Positions 52,341 through 62,779 of a DNA stretch of 64,000 nt are shown here, one piece after another. Every line of letters starts with the position of its first letter. Position 1 is the stretch's first letter. The notes under the pieces are model-generated. The model made no database searches and had not been told where the DNA came from. It saw only the letters and a program-made list of their open reading frames with translations. This DNA is from Thermodesulfobacteriota bacterium (lineage in GTDB: Bacteria > Desulfobacterota > WTBG01 > CAIYCZ01 > CAIRTM01): contig JANQFE010000150.1 in assembly GCA_028278025.1 (NCBI GenBank), positions 1 to 64,000 on the forward strand, in the 5' to 3' direction. The position numbers and the translations under genes were made by a program.

Positions 52341-54934
52341 TTTTTGTTCTTTTCCCCCGGCAACCGGATCCCCATTTTCTTTGGTCTTGACATGCGATAA
52401 TTCTCAAGCGGTTGATTTAACCGTAACAGATGCTCATACTGTGCGGAATGAGGATCATGACAATAGGAACAGGCCTTTTGATCAAATGTCTGATGTATAT
52501 TAAGGGGCTCGTCTGAAGCACTGTAGAGCACATCCTGCATTAACAAATGGCAATCTGCGCATGTTGCCAGATCTATGGTACCTATTTCCTGTTTATGCCC
52601 GGGGCTGTGACAAAAATCACATTCACGTCCCCTGAGATCTTTATTGGACTGTAAATACTGCATAAACACCGTATGGGGTTCCTGTGGTACCTGCTCCTCT
52701 GGCTTCTGTTTGTCTTTTTCAAAATCGGTTTGCTGCAGTGCTTTTTTAAGTTTCTTTTCTTTTTCCTGCTCTTCGGCTGTTGCCCCGGTATCCTCTTCAT
52801 CCGCCGGAGCAGCTATTTTTTCAAAAGGTATCGGCGTTTTACTTCTCAGCTGCGGATGGCATGAGCGGCAGAGCCTTTCCTCATTGCTTATAAGCAGCTT
52901 TCGATATGCAGAGGAATGCGACCGGTGACATAAATAACAGTTCTCAAGGACAGATTTCTCGTGAGCATATCTTTGTTCAATGATTTCTGTTGTATGGCAT
53001 CCTGACTTAAAACAGAAAGCGAGTGCTGATGGTTTTTTGCGCACCTGGGGATCAAAAACATGGCATAATTTGCATTTTTTTTCGTCCATCGGTTTGTGCG
53101 ATGACTGAATGCTTTTTTGTACCGCAAACAGGTTCCTGGTAAAAAAGGTCTGTTGGTCGGTTTCCTGATGTTTTTTATCCCCGTGACATGATATGCACAG
53201 CTCATACCCCTTTCTGAGCCGCACAAACGATTCAACGCCGGCGCCTGTCCGTACAGCCTTGCGCTGTATCACTCCCTTTTCATGCGGGTTATGGCAGGTG
53301 CCGCAAAAAATATTTGAACCATCCAGCGGCAGCTCGACCCCCAGTTCTTTCGATTGCGCTGCCAGTGATTCCAGCATAGTATCGTTTAGCGCTACCAGGT
53401 GATCAGCCCTGGCCGGATGCGCTGATTTTTTCTCAGCATGGCAGTTAATACAGTATAATCTCAGCTCACCTTTGAAGGTAACGTCTTCCTTGCTCTTCAC
53501 GCTCTGTGCATCCGGAACGGAGCCGTGACAAAAACGGCAGCTGTTTTCGATAATATTGCCCTGCGCATCAATTTGCTTGTGAGGGGTGGCCTGTCGGTAG
53601 TCACTTTCTATATGACAGACGAAACAGAAAGTACTGAGGGTTTCATAGGGAGCACCCCTGAGAAAAACGGAGTTGGTATGCTGTTTAGCAGGATCAGCTT
53701 TCATCTGCATAATAACATCATGACAGGTTGTGCAGGTCAGCTTTCCATCCTGCAGAGGCCAGTCGTGCGGAAAGTTGGTCCGCATTTCTTCCTTAAGGAT
53801 TACTTCTACAGGATGAATTTCAGATCCGGCTTCCCCGGATTCATGACAGCTGTTGCAGAGCTGTATAATATCATTCTCATATTTTAATTCAGCCTTTGTC
53901 TTCACAGGTTGATCTTCAAGATGACATACATTGCAAAGAGTTCCTGACCAATGCGGATTTATAATTTTTCCTTTAAATGCGGCAGCCGCCACCTGTTTCT
54001 TTATGCGCGGGTCCTTATGGCACATAACACACAGATCATACCCGCCGCTCATCCTGAGAAAATACTTTTCACCGGCGCCGTACTGGACTTCTTTTCTCTG
54101 GATAATCCCCTCCTGATGCGGGTTATGGCATGTGCCGCAAAATATTTTTTCACCATCAAGCGGGAGCTCAATGCTGTGTTTTGATGATTGTGCCGTAACA
54201 TATTCCTTCATCTCCTTAGAAAGCAATACAAGATGATCGGCTTTTTCAGGATGCGCAAACTCATGCTTGGTATGACACGGAGTACAGTTATATGCCAGTT
54301 CGCTTTTAAATGATACAGCACCTATGCTTTCAGCCAGGTGGGGATCAGGCAGAGATTGATGGCAGAAAAGACAGCTGTTTTCAATAATGTTACCATGTTC
54401 ATCAAGCTGCTGGTGAGGATTTTCTTTCAGGTATTGATCCTCCTGGTGACATAAAAAACAGAAATCCATGAGCCGCTCATATGGGGCCCCTCTCACAAAT
54501 TTCGGATTGATGCTTTGAGCCGTAGCATTATCATCCATTTGAATCAGAGCATCATGACAGGTCAGACAGCTGACTTTCCCGTTCTCAAGCGGAAAATCCT
54601 GCGGGAATAATGCCAGCAGGTCATCCTGCGGTATTACATTCACCGGATGAATATCTGCTCTGGCAAAGGTTGTCATGTGACATCTATTGCAGAGCTTAAT
54701 CGAATCACCTTCAAACTGCAGCTGTGCATCTTTTTCCCGGGGGTCTTGTTCTGTATGGCATTCCTGACAAAACTTTCCGGTCCAATGAGGATTTACAGCG
54801 GTGTGCGGAATTTCCTCGGCTGCGCTGTAATAATAATTCCCGTTGAGATAATACAACCCTGACAATATAAGGAAATATACAGCGGTATATATTACACTGT
54901 TTTTTAGCTTGAAATTCATACGTTCCAACATCAT
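52337..54934 (-). CDS. Membrane-anchored 22-heme cytochrome c
   Basis: An 865-residue protein with one N-terminal helix and, counted by eye, 22 CxxCH plus one CxxxxCH (CFKSGCH). Residues about 45-315 and 330-600 are a tandem duplication: in each, FCQECH/LCNVCH, a CHD-xx-QM motif, FCFxCHxE, SCxFCH, CHTKHE/CHAEKK and FCGTCHNPH occur in the same order. A Lys/Glu-rich linker near 690-740 (no heme) separates the last four motifs. The start is either ATG 54934 or 54919. The ATGA overlap couples it to the ChaN-like gene. Confidence 0.93.
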   Translation of the reverse strand: MMLERMNFKLKNSVIYTAVYFLILSGLYYLNGNYYYSAAEEIPHTAVNPHWTGKFCQECHTEQDPREKDAQLQFEGDSIKLCNRCHMTTFARADIHPVNVIPQDDLLALFPQDFPLENGKVSCLTCHDALIQMDDNATAQSINPKFVRGAPYERLMDFCFLCHQEDQYLKENPHQQLDEHGNIIENSCLFCHQSLPDPHLAESIGAVSFKSELAYNCTPCHTKHEFAHPEKADHLVLLSKEMKEYVTAQSSKHSIELPLDGEKIFCGTCHNPHQEGIIQRKEVQYGAGEKYFLRMSGGYDLCVMCHKDPRIKKQVAAAAFKGKIINPHWSGTLCNVCHLEDQPVKTKAELKYENDIIQLCNSCHESGEAGSEIHPVEVILKEEMRTNFPHDWPLQDGKLTCTTCHDVIMQMKADPAKQHTNSVFLRGAPYETLSTFCFVCHIESDYRQATPHKQIDAQGNIIENSCRFCHGSVPDAQSVKSKEDVTFKGELRLYCINCHAEKKSAHPARADHLVALNDTMLESLAAQSKELGVELPLDGSNIFCGTCHNPHEKGVIQRKAVRTGAGVESFVRLRKGYELCISCHGDKKHQETDQQTFFTRNLFAVQKSIQSSHKPMDEKKCKLCHVFDPQVRKKPSALAFCFKSGCHTTEIIEQRYAHEKSVLENCYLCHRSHSSAYRKLLISNEERLCRSCHPQLRSKTPIPFEKIAAPADEEDTGATAEEQEKEKKLKKALQQTDFEKDKQKPEEQVPQEPHTVFMQYLQSNKDLRGRECDFCHSPGHKQEIGTIDLATCADCHLLMQDVLYSASDEPLNIHQTFDQKACSYCHDPHSAQYEHLLRLNQPLENYRMSRPKKMGIRLPGEKNKK

Positions 54935-55033
54935 TCACTATACGCTTCAATAAAAAACCTGAGGCAGAGCAGCACGCAGTACCTTTTAAAACATAACCAG
55001 CTGCGCTCTTATCGCCAATTACTTCGTGGAGAA

Positions 55034-57082
55034 TTATTTGAAAGAGAATGAAGGCTCTGTTTTTTCCCTTCCTATATCACGATGGAAATACTGGTACATA
55101 ATCAGGCTGTCCCGGCCATGGCAGCGGGAACAAAACTGTACATCAAGGCCGGGACGTAAAAAGCTGTTTGCAACATTTCCTTCAACATTCCTGCCGGGGC
55201 CCTGTGCTTGACGATAAGGCTCCCACTGATGCGGGTTGTGACATGTTACACAAACTATATTTCCCGTATCAATAATTTCTCCGTCATCCGAATAGAGCGG
55301 GAAATCATCATCTTCAAACCTGGTTGGTCTGTCATCAGATAATTCGAGGGTAAGCTCACGGCCGGGCACCAGGAAATCTTTTGGATGAAGTCCGTATTTT
55401 GGTATTTTTTCTGCACCAATGCTGTCCGGGGCATGGCATCCGGTACAAAGCATTGTCATGACATTATAATCTGATGAATAGGTTTGATTCCACCACTGCA
55501 ATTTTGCCGGGCCCCGAGGCGCAGCCCATAACAGTTTCTGCTGCTGGTCCTGATGCACGCTGTGGCACGGGCTGCACACACCTCCCTGAGATACCGTAAT
55601 CCCCTGAGCATTTACAAAATCCGGTGCTATCAGGGTTAAATCATGATCGGTGTTTTTAACCAGGCCCTGCCGGGGGTGGCACTGCATGCAGACACCGGAG
55701 GCCCCCTGTTCTGAAAAACGCAGATACTTTCCCTGCTGTGTGCCCTTATTGTCAGGATCGTCAAACATGGGGTATGGGTCATGAAAATTGTGACAGGTGG
55801 CACACCTTATTTTTCCGTCAGGGTTTTCACCGCGGATATCATCAAAAAGGGGCAGTACCCCCGGGGCAGTCTTGGCAGTCATCGTAATATCTATTGGATG
55901 AGAAAATTCCTTGGGCATTACTTTTTCGGCGGCTCCTCCCGGCTGATGACAGCTGTTGCAGTATTCACCCGGTCTGCCGCTGATCTGTGCAGATGTACGG
56001 GCCCACATAAGCTTACCGGCACCATGATGCACTAAGTGGCACGGAGAGCAGGGGCCCAGATCAGAGGCTTTTTGGCCTTTGATGTTCAACTCCTCGGGAT
56101 CGACTATAGTGCGGTAATGGCTGGAAGACGCAATGTTCTTATGATCACCATGACACTCAATGCAGAGAGAATCATTACTGTTTCGCTCAACAAGAAGCGC
56201 CTGCTTGTCGGCAGCAGCATGAGGAATATGGCATGTGCGGCACACCAACTCCCCGCCAGTTCCCAGCACTACTTCCTGACCGTTGTTCCATTTCTTTGGT
56301 ATTTTGGGAATTTTGCCGGGAGTTAAATCATAGGGATGTGAGTTCTGATGGTGGGCTTCATCGCCGGTCAGCCCCGGTTTTTTGGTATGGCAGGCCTCAC
56401 AGAGCACTGAGCGTGTTTTTGGATCTTCCACCGTAAGGACCAGAAAGCGGTTATTTACTCCCCCATGGGGACTATGGCAGGTCTCACATATTATCTGGTT
56501 CGGCATGTCCGTTCCGAGCCTGCCCCCCGCATCAAGCACCTGTTGCGGAACATCTTGGGCTGAGATATCAGTGGGGTGATTTCCGTCAGCCTTCCCGCCT
56601 GTTTTAGTAATATGGCACTGCTTGCAAAAAGAAGAATTTATATTGGGAGCACGCAAAAAGAAGCCCCCGATTTTACCCTCTTCTTTAGTAGTCGCATGAG
56701 GTGTATGACAGGTTGAGCACGTCATTCTGCCGAACTGGTCAAGGGGGAACGTTGCTGGAATCCGCACACGTTTTGAAGGAATGTTTCCCACCCTGTGGCC
56801 GGGATCATTGCAGATCCGGTCACGAGAGTCCATAACCGAGCCGTCATGACACGATAGACACATCTCCTGACTGCCCACAACTTTCTTTTCCTGCAAAGGA
56901 GCAATGGGAGTACTTCTATGCTCGACAAAAAAAGCAAATACCCAGCGATAATGGCAGATGGCACACTGCTTGGCGCTGTCCGCCTGCCTCGGACGGGGAT
57001 GTTCTGGCTGGGCAGACACCTTCAGCACCGGCACACACTGCAGTATAAGTGCAAAGAGAATATATCTAAGTAAATATTTCAT
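55034..57082 (-). CDS. Periplasmic 16-heme cytochrome c, paralog A
   Basis: A 682-residue exported protein (signal to KVSAQPE) with 16 CxxCH motifs: CAICHYRWV at residue 41 to CSRCHGRDS near 655. It aligns over its whole length with the cytochrome at 60734, with motif order and spacer sequences (QVICETCHSPHGG, GPCSPCHLVHHGAGK, KYGLHPKD) preserved. It lies 5 bp after the cytochrome b/c fusion gene and upstream of the 22-heme gene. Probably receives electrons from the fusion protein. Confidence 0.94.
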   Translation of the reverse strand: MKYLLRYILFALILQCVPVLKVSAQPEHPRPRQADSAKQCAICHYRWVFAFFVEHRSTPIAPLQEKKVVGSQEMCLSCHDGSVMDSRDRICNDPGHRVGNIPSKRVRIPATFPLDQFGRMTCSTCHTPHATTKEEGKIGGFFLRAPNINSSFCKQCHITKTGGKADGNHPTDISAQDVPQQVLDAGGRLGTDMPNQIICETCHSPHGGVNNRFLVLTVEDPKTRSVLCEACHTKKPGLTGDEAHHQNSHPYDLTPGKIPKIPKKWNNGQEVVLGTGGELVCRTCHIPHAAADKQALLVERNSNDSLCIECHGDHKNIASSSHYRTIVDPEELNIKGQKASDLGPCSPCHLVHHGAGKLMWARTSAQISGRPGEYCNSCHQPGGAAEKVMPKEFSHPIDITMTAKTAPGVLPLFDDIRGENPDGKIRCATCHNFHDPYPMFDDPDNKGTQQGKYLRFSEQGASGVCMQCHPRQGLVKNTDHDLTLIAPDFVNAQGITVSQGGVCSPCHSVHQDQQQKLLWAAPRGPAKLQWWNQTYSSDYNVMTMLCTGCHAPDSIGAEKIPKYGLHPKDFLVPGRELTLELSDDRPTRFEDDDFPLYSDDGEIIDTGNIVCVTCHNPHQWEPYRQAQGPGRNVEGNVANSFLRPGLDVQFCSRCHGRDSLIMYQYFHRDIGREKTEPSFSFK

Positions 57083-57087
57083 GGTCC

Positions 57088-59757
57088 TTAAAATTTTTCA
57101 TTAAAAAATTCAGGAAAATAAAACGTTTCATAATTACTGAACATTCCGCTTACTTCCAGTTTCTCGAGCTGGTTTACACGGGTATCATCAAAGCCAAGCT
57201 CCCTGAAATCAATAATACCGTCAGGTGCATGACATTGGGTGCAACGGACAAACGCTTCCATTTCAGTTGTTTTATGCAGCTTATGCCACTGCTGCATATA
57301 CTCATGATCAATACCGACTTTAATATCAACCTCAACCGGCTCCTCGGAGAGTAACGGCTGCCATTGCCCGTTAATGTTTTTAAATGGTGTCAGCTTTGAA
57401 TAATGGTCATCAGTCTGGACAAACAGGCCCGTAGCTGGATCTATCTCCGTGCCGTACGGTTTGCCCTGGGGCTTAAATTTAGTGGGATTAACCCAGCCGA
57501 ATTTAATTTTCTGGCCTTCTTCTACTTTCAGGTGGCACGAATGGCAGGTTAAAAATTCCGTATGCAGATTCATCAATGCTTTTGCCTTCGACTTTTTTCC
57601 ATGCGGATAGGGTGAATGACAGGTAATACAGGATGATTTTTCCGCCCAGGCCTCCAGATTAATATCCTCGGTAGTCAAATGAAAATGTTTATGTTTCTGC
57701 TGCCGTTCCTGGTCCTTAATGCGCAGCGTCTGGTAAGACAAAGTCAGGTTCTTTTCGGTTGCCGGCTCTTTTTTTCTTTCAAATTGAACTTTAAAGGTTA
57801 AATATCCGCTGACACTTGCTGACGTGAGCATAACCACGGCAAACACTATGACGGCCTCAAGAATTGATCGTTTCTTTTGTGATGCAGGCACTGCACTAAC
57901 AGGTCCCCGCAGCAGTTTTTCTTCTTCGGGATCAGCCACGCCTTCCTTCACCTGGCGCTCGTATTCGAGGAAGTGCTCCTCTATCTGATGATCTTTATTA
58001 ATCATACCGTTCCAGAAGGTCCACTGAACAGGAAACCTGCCGGGGGCCATATGCACATTATACATATGCCACAGGGTAATAACCAAAAATGCAAGCACGG
58101 ATTCCTCTGCGTGCATCAGCCTTAAAATATTGACTGAAATTTTTGGAAAGGGCAGATACTGGACCATGAATTCCGGGAATAGCAGGCAGCATCCGGACAG
58201 GGTCAGCACCGAACAGCCCCAGATCATTGCCAGATAATGGACTTTCTGTTTGTACATAAACTTTTCCATTTTAGGCCTGGTTCTCTCCAGCCCGAGAAAA
58301 TAGCGTAAATCAAAATAAAGATCCTTAACGTCTCTTAACAACGGGAACTGTGTACGGCGGATATCAAAGGTCCCGTTTGCAAGCCGTTTAAGACTGCCGA
58401 AAATAAGCACAATAATATGATAGGCACAGTCCAGGGTGAAAATAATGGCATTGATACGATGTATCTTGCGCGTCACATCTATTCCGCCCATCAGATCAAT
58501 TACCTTATGAGAAAGTTCAGCATTGTGAAAAAACAGGGGCAGCCCGGTTGCAACCGCTACAGTAAATGCAAGAGCCATTATTATATGATTAAGCACAATA
58601 TGGATAGAATAACGTGGATAATCGCCCTTGGGGTTGAATGTTACATGACGGTGCAGATTGGGGATCGTCGGTTTTGCTGTACCGTCTGTTTGCGGTTTTT
58701 GGGCCAAGGGCTGCGGTTTTCTGAGCCAGCGGAAAAAACGCGCGTCCTTGTTGCGCAGGCGTCCGTAGGTCTCAACTCCCATAAGCGTGAAAAGGAAGAA
58801 AAGCGTAATAAACATGACAGCTTCCATAATGATTTCAACAACACGGATCTCAGGGCCTTTATCTTTATGTTTACTCAGATGGCTGTCAACCGCAGAAATT
58901 TTGGGACTGGCCCCGGGATGACATTCGCCTGTCTGGCAGGTCTGGTAGCGGTTGTCAGGATGAATTGAGGATTGAGGATCTTGCGGGGGACGGATATCAT
59001 GAATGCTTTCCGAAGCATGACAGCTGATACAGTGAGCCGTATCATCACCACCGAATTGCAGTATACGATAATGAATGGTTTCTTTATATGTTTCAACCGC
59101 CTCTGCCTGCGGCCCTGTAAACCCCATTACATTATGAAAATCTTTATCAGCATGACAGCTGGCACACAGTTCAACGATCTCCATAGCCGGTCTGCTTGTC
59201 TTGTGCTTGAAACGGTGGGATATGTGCATAAACACGCTTTCCATCCCTTTTTCCGTATGACAATTAAGACAGCGCTTCAGGACTTTTTCTGAAGGCACTT
59301 CTTCAGGCAGGACATACAGATCATTTAAGTGACAGTATTTACAGTCAGGCTTTAAGGCGGCTTTTTCCGGGGAATCATCCGGTTTGACGCCATGAATACT
59401 TTTTTGCAGATTGGCGGCTACAGCCTGATGTGAAAAATTTTGTCCGGTCATATTCTTAAATTTGTCAATGTGGCAGGTCTTATTACAGTTAACCTTTTCG
59501 GTCTCGCCGTGAGGCACTTTGGTAATATCGCTGTGGCAGCCTACACAGGTAACATCCCGATGAATTGATTGGTGAAAAACTTCAGTGTCAACATAATAAT
59601 TTTGAAGAGTACCCTCATCATCATAGACCCGGAGCCTGCGGTATTTATGACAAAAAAGACAGTTCTGCGGATCGCTGGCAAACAAAAGGGTACTGCAGAT
59701 ATGCAGGCCGAGCAAGCATGTAATAATACAGATCCATATGGTTTTCTTGTTTAACAT
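57088..59757 (-). CDS. Cytochrome b / multiheme c fusion (CbcL-like quinol:cytochrome oxidoreductase)
   Basis: An 889-residue inner-membrane protein. The N-terminal periplasmic part (25-290) has CLFCH, CVGCH, CKYCH, CLNCH, CASCH and CISCH plus CNKTCH (CxxxCH) and CQTGECH (CxxxxCH). About six membrane helices follow (310-650); four carry His in b-type positions (HIVLNHIIM, CAYHIIVL, RLMHAEES, LWHMYNVH) as in cytochrome b561/FdnI-type quinone-reactive subunits. The periplasmic C-terminus has CITCH, CHSCH and CTQCH. So up to eleven c hemes and probably two b hemes. The layout recalls CbcL of Geobacter, which oxidises menaquinol. Encoded between a propeller and a 16-heme cytochrome. Confidence 0.92.
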   Translation of the reverse strand: MLNKKTIWICIITCLLGLHICSTLLFASDPQNCLFCHKYRRLRVYDDEGTLQNYYVDTEVFHQSIHRDVTCVGCHSDITKVPHGETEKVNCNKTCHIDKFKNMTGQNFSHQAVAANLQKSIHGVKPDDSPEKAALKPDCKYCHLNDLYVLPEEVPSEKVLKRCLNCHTEKGMESVFMHISHRFKHKTSRPAMEIVELCASCHADKDFHNVMGFTGPQAEAVETYKETIHYRILQFGGDDTAHCISCHASESIHDIRPPQDPQSSIHPDNRYQTCQTGECHPGASPKISAVDSHLSKHKDKGPEIRVVEIIMEAVMFITLFFLFTLMGVETYGRLRNKDARFFRWLRKPQPLAQKPQTDGTAKPTIPNLHRHVTFNPKGDYPRYSIHIVLNHIIMALAFTVAVATGLPLFFHNAELSHKVIDLMGGIDVTRKIHRINAIIFTLDCAYHIIVLIFGSLKRLANGTFDIRRTQFPLLRDVKDLYFDLRYFLGLERTRPKMEKFMYKQKVHYLAMIWGCSVLTLSGCCLLFPEFMVQYLPFPKISVNILRLMHAEESVLAFLVITLWHMYNVHMAPGRFPVQWTFWNGMINKDHQIEEHFLEYERQVKEGVADPEEEKLLRGPVSAVPASQKKRSILEAVIVFAVVMLTSASVSGYLTFKVQFERKKEPATEKNLTLSYQTLRIKDQERQQKHKHFHLTTEDINLEAWAEKSSCITCHSPYPHGKKSKAKALMNLHTEFLTCHSCHLKVEEGQKIKFGWVNPTKFKPQGKPYGTEIDPATGLFVQTDDHYSKLTPFKNINGQWQPLLSEEPVEVDIKVGIDHEYMQQWHKLHKTTEMEAFVRCTQCHAPDGIIDFRELGFDDTRVNQLEKLEVSGMFSNYETFYFPEFFNEKF

Positions 59758-59773
59758 TAAAAACTCCTGTTTC

Positions 59774-60718
59774 TTAGTCAGTTATTATTTGGTAAACTTG
59801 CACCTGGTTTGCCAGCATCTCCACGACATAGAGCCGTTGGCGCCCATCAATGGTTATGCCAACCGGTGTTTGCCATTTAATTACTTTACCATCTTCATCT
59901 GCGGCCACTGCTTTAAAGTAGCCATAGCGGTTGAAAACCTGAATAACGCCAAGGTAGCTGTCGCTTACAAAAATATTATTGTCCCTATCAACACAGGCAC
60001 CTTTGGGACGATAGAGCTGTCCCAGGTCAACGCCCCATTCTCCGATTGAGGTGAGTGCTTCGCCCTTGGGGCTCCAAATCTGCACTCTGGTATTGAGCAC
60101 ATCAACAACAATTACAGATGTGTCTTTGCCCAGGGCAATTAAGAAAGGGTGGTTGAACATTTGCATGCCATCTCCCAGGGAGCCCCAGGTGTCTTTTTGT
60201 TTGAAGTTTTTCAGGGAATAAACCAGGATATGGTGATTATCATTATCAACCACGTACAGACGTTTACGCTTGTCATCAACAACCAGGTCTACCGGATCAC
60301 TGGGCAGTTCTTTTTTGCCGGCTGTTACGGGAAAGCTGTCTATAAATGCACCGTTGGGAGAAAACAGCTGCACCCTGCGGTTACGGCTGTCAGCCACATA
60401 TACGCGTCCCTGCCGGTCCGTAGTGATCCCGAGAGGAGCATTAAAGCGTCCCTTTGCAGTGCCCGCGCCGCCAAAGCTGGAAAGAAACACCCCGTCCTCA
60501 TCAAATATTTTCACCCTGTTATTTACTCCGTCAAGGACGTAAATACGGAAATCCTCTCCGACAGCTACATCACTTGGCTGCAAAAAATTATGTGTGATAG
60601 TGAAAAGCTGCCTTAGCGGGATTGTCTCAAATGCATGGCTGCCCCCCGAATGCAACAGTATACATACTATTACGATAAAAGCACTCAGACATGCCGGGCT
60701 TCTGTTAAACGTTCCCAT
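59774..60718 (-). CDS. Exported NHL-repeat propeller, paralog A
   Basis: A 314-residue protein with a signal peptide (GGSHAFE) and six NHL blades such as FNAPLGITTDRQGRVYVAD and LYRPKGACVDRDNNIFVSD. It is closely related to the propeller at 62780. It carries no Cys in the mature blades, so it binds no c heme. Located between the two cytochrome blocks, with 16-bp gaps on both sides. Likely a structural partner of the 16-heme cytochromes. Confidence 0.92.
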   Translation of the reverse strand: MGTFNRSPACLSAFIVIVCILLHSGGSHAFETIPLRQLFTITHNFLQPSDVAVGEDFRIYVLDGVNNRVKIFDEDGVFLSSFGGAGTAKGRFNAPLGITTDRQGRVYVADSRNRRVQLFSPNGAFIDSFPVTAGKKELPSDPVDLVVDDKRKRLYVVDNDNHHILVYSLKNFKQKDTWGSLGDGMQMFNHPFLIALGKDTSVIVVDVLNTRVQIWSPKGEALTSIGEWGVDLGQLYRPKGACVDRDNNIFVSDSYLGVIQVFNRYGYFKAVAADEDGKVIKWQTPVGITIDGRQRLYVVEMLANQVQVYQIITD

Positions 60719-60733
60719 AGTTTTCCCTGCGTT

Positions 60734-62719
60734 CTAATCCTTCTCTTTTTCTCTGCTGATTTTGCTGTGGTAATATTTGAATTTTATAAGTCCGTCTTGT
60801 TTATGACATCGTGCACATAAATCTATGTGCAGATCAGCCCGCAAGAAACTGGTAGTTGCATTGCCCTCAACATTTACGCCCGGTCCTGGTCCATCCCTGT
60901 GGTGATCCCACCGATGCGGGTTGTGACAGGTAGAGCAGGCAATATTACCGCGCTCTGAAATTTCTCCTTCATCGGTATAAAAAGGAAATTCATGTTTCAC
61001 CAGATCAAAGTATGTTATGGGCTGATCTGCCTGGCTGTCTTCTCGTGGGTGAAGGCCGTATTTTGGAATATGTTGTTCTGCAACACCTCCGGGTATATGA
61101 CACCCGGTACACATCATGGTCATAATATCATTTTCGGCAGCATATGATGTATTCCACCACTTCAGGGTGGCCGGTCCCAGCGGTGCCGACCACAGGTATT
61201 TTTGGTGGCTGGCATTATGGGCGACATGGCAGGGGCTGCATACCCCGCCTTGCTGCGGCAACTGTCCGGAAACATTTATAAAATCAGGGGCAGTTATGCG
61301 CAGGTCATGATCGGTTCCCACTACAGATCCGTGCCGCGGATGACAATCGATGCAAATCCCGGAAGCACCCTCGCGTGATAAACGCAGGTACTTGCCATGT
61401 TTGACCCCCTGCTTTACCAGATCATCATAAAAGGGCAAAGGATTATGAATATCATGACAGGTATCACAGCGGATTTTCATTTTGGACCGGAAGAAACGTT
61501 TTGCAGAAAAAGTAATGTCCATAGGGTGGGAAAAATCCCTCGGCATAATCTTCTCCGCGGGGCCACCCGGGCCATGACAATTAATACAAAACTCACCTGC
61601 TGATCCGTCGATCTTTTGTGTGCGGGCCCACATCATTTCACCGGCACCATCGTGCACAATATGGCAGGGTGAACACGGGCCCGTGTGTGCAGCCTTTTGC
61701 CCCTTGATATTTTTTTCATCGGGGGCAAAAGTTTTTATATCATGTTTGGAACCTGAAATTTCTCTTTTTTCCGCATGGCATTGCAGACAAAGTGAGTCCT
61801 TGTAGTTGCGTTCTGCAAGCAGTTTTTTATTGTCAACCGCATTATGCGGGCTGTGACAGGTCCTGCAGATAAGTTCGCCCCTGCTGCCAAGGACTAATTT
61901 TTCGCCATGGGCCCACTGCGGCGGCATCCTGGTAGTCTTCGGCTTTATATTAACCGGATGGCTGTAACGGTCCGAAGCAGCAGGCCTGGGCATGGCCGGG
62001 CCTTTCCCATGACAGGTTATACATAAAATTGATCTTGTTGTATCTTCTGTGGTCAATACAAGAAACTTATTGTTTTTTCCGCCGTGCGCTATATGACATG
62101 TTTCACAAATGACCTGGTTGCGTATGGCTGTCCCGAAACGGCCACCGCCTTTTAAAATCTCAGATGGTCTTCTGTCAGCGCTCACATCAATTGAGTGGTT
62201 ACCCTGTTTGCTCCCGCCCAGTTTATTGGTGTGACACATTTTGCAAAAATCCGAATTCTTGTTTGAGCCTCTTATGAAAAGTTCAATCTCGTCTGCAGCT
62301 TCATTGCTGCTTGGAAGCGCATGCGGCGTATGGCACGTAGCGCATTGCATTTTCCCGTCATAATCAAGTGGAAACTCCTCAGGAATGATTACATTTTTTG
62401 AGGGTACTATGCCTGACCGGTGGCCGGGTCCGTGAAAAACCGAGTTTCTCGAATCAGCAATCGAACCGTCATGACAGGAAAGACACATTTCCGGGCTGGC
62501 AACTTTTTTCTCTTTTGGAAAGGGCAGAAGCTCTCCATCCCGGTTTTCAGAAAAAAAAGCATTTACCCACTGCAAATGACAAATAGCACATTTTTTTGCC
62601 GAATCAGGCTTGTTCGGATGAAGCATCTGCGCTTGCGCAGCAGTTACCGCTAAGCAGCTACTGCAGATTATGTAAAAAGCAGTAATTATTTTTTCATACA
62701 TGCGACTGCTCAGGCTCAT
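60734..62719 (-). CDS. Periplasmic 16-heme cytochrome c, paralog B
   Basis: About 661 residues from the ATG at 62719, which has AAGG upstream and gives a proper signal peptide (TAAQAQM); an ATG at 62761 is also in frame. Sixteen CxxCH motifs by eye, from KCAICHLQWV to CARCHKQDG, in the same order as paralog A at 55034. Shared spacers include GPCSPCHIVHDGAGEMMWAR and MTMMCTGCH. It lies between two NHL propeller genes, as a duplicate of the propeller/cytochrome pair. Confidence 0.94.
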   Translation of the reverse strand: MSLSSRMYEKIITAFYIICSSCLAVTAAQAQMLHPNKPDSAKKCAICHLQWVNAFFSENRDGELLPFPKEKKVASPEMCLSCHDGSIADSRNSVFHGPGHRSGIVPSKNVIIPEEFPLDYDGKMQCATCHTPHALPSSNEAADEIELFIRGSNKNSDFCKMCHTNKLGGSKQGNHSIDVSADRRPSEILKGGGRFGTAIRNQVICETCHIAHGGKNNKFLVLTTEDTTRSILCITCHGKGPAMPRPAASDRYSHPVNIKPKTTRMPPQWAHGEKLVLGSRGELICRTCHSPHNAVDNKKLLAERNYKDSLCLQCHAEKREISGSKHDIKTFAPDEKNIKGQKAAHTGPCSPCHIVHDGAGEMMWARTQKIDGSAGEFCINCHGPGGPAEKIMPRDFSHPMDITFSAKRFFRSKMKIRCDTCHDIHNPLPFYDDLVKQGVKHGKYLRLSREGASGICIDCHPRHGSVVGTDHDLRITAPDFINVSGQLPQQGGVCSPCHVAHNASHQKYLWSAPLGPATLKWWNTSYAAENDIMTMMCTGCHIPGGVAEQHIPKYGLHPREDSQADQPITYFDLVKHEFPFYTDEGEISERGNIACSTCHNPHRWDHHRDGPGPGVNVEGNATTSFLRADLHIDLCARCHKQDGLIKFKYYHSKISREKEKD

Positions 62720-62779
62720 TATAATCCTTCCATCCAAACAAATTCGTATCTTAATGCACATGTCATGAGGATCGTAGCC

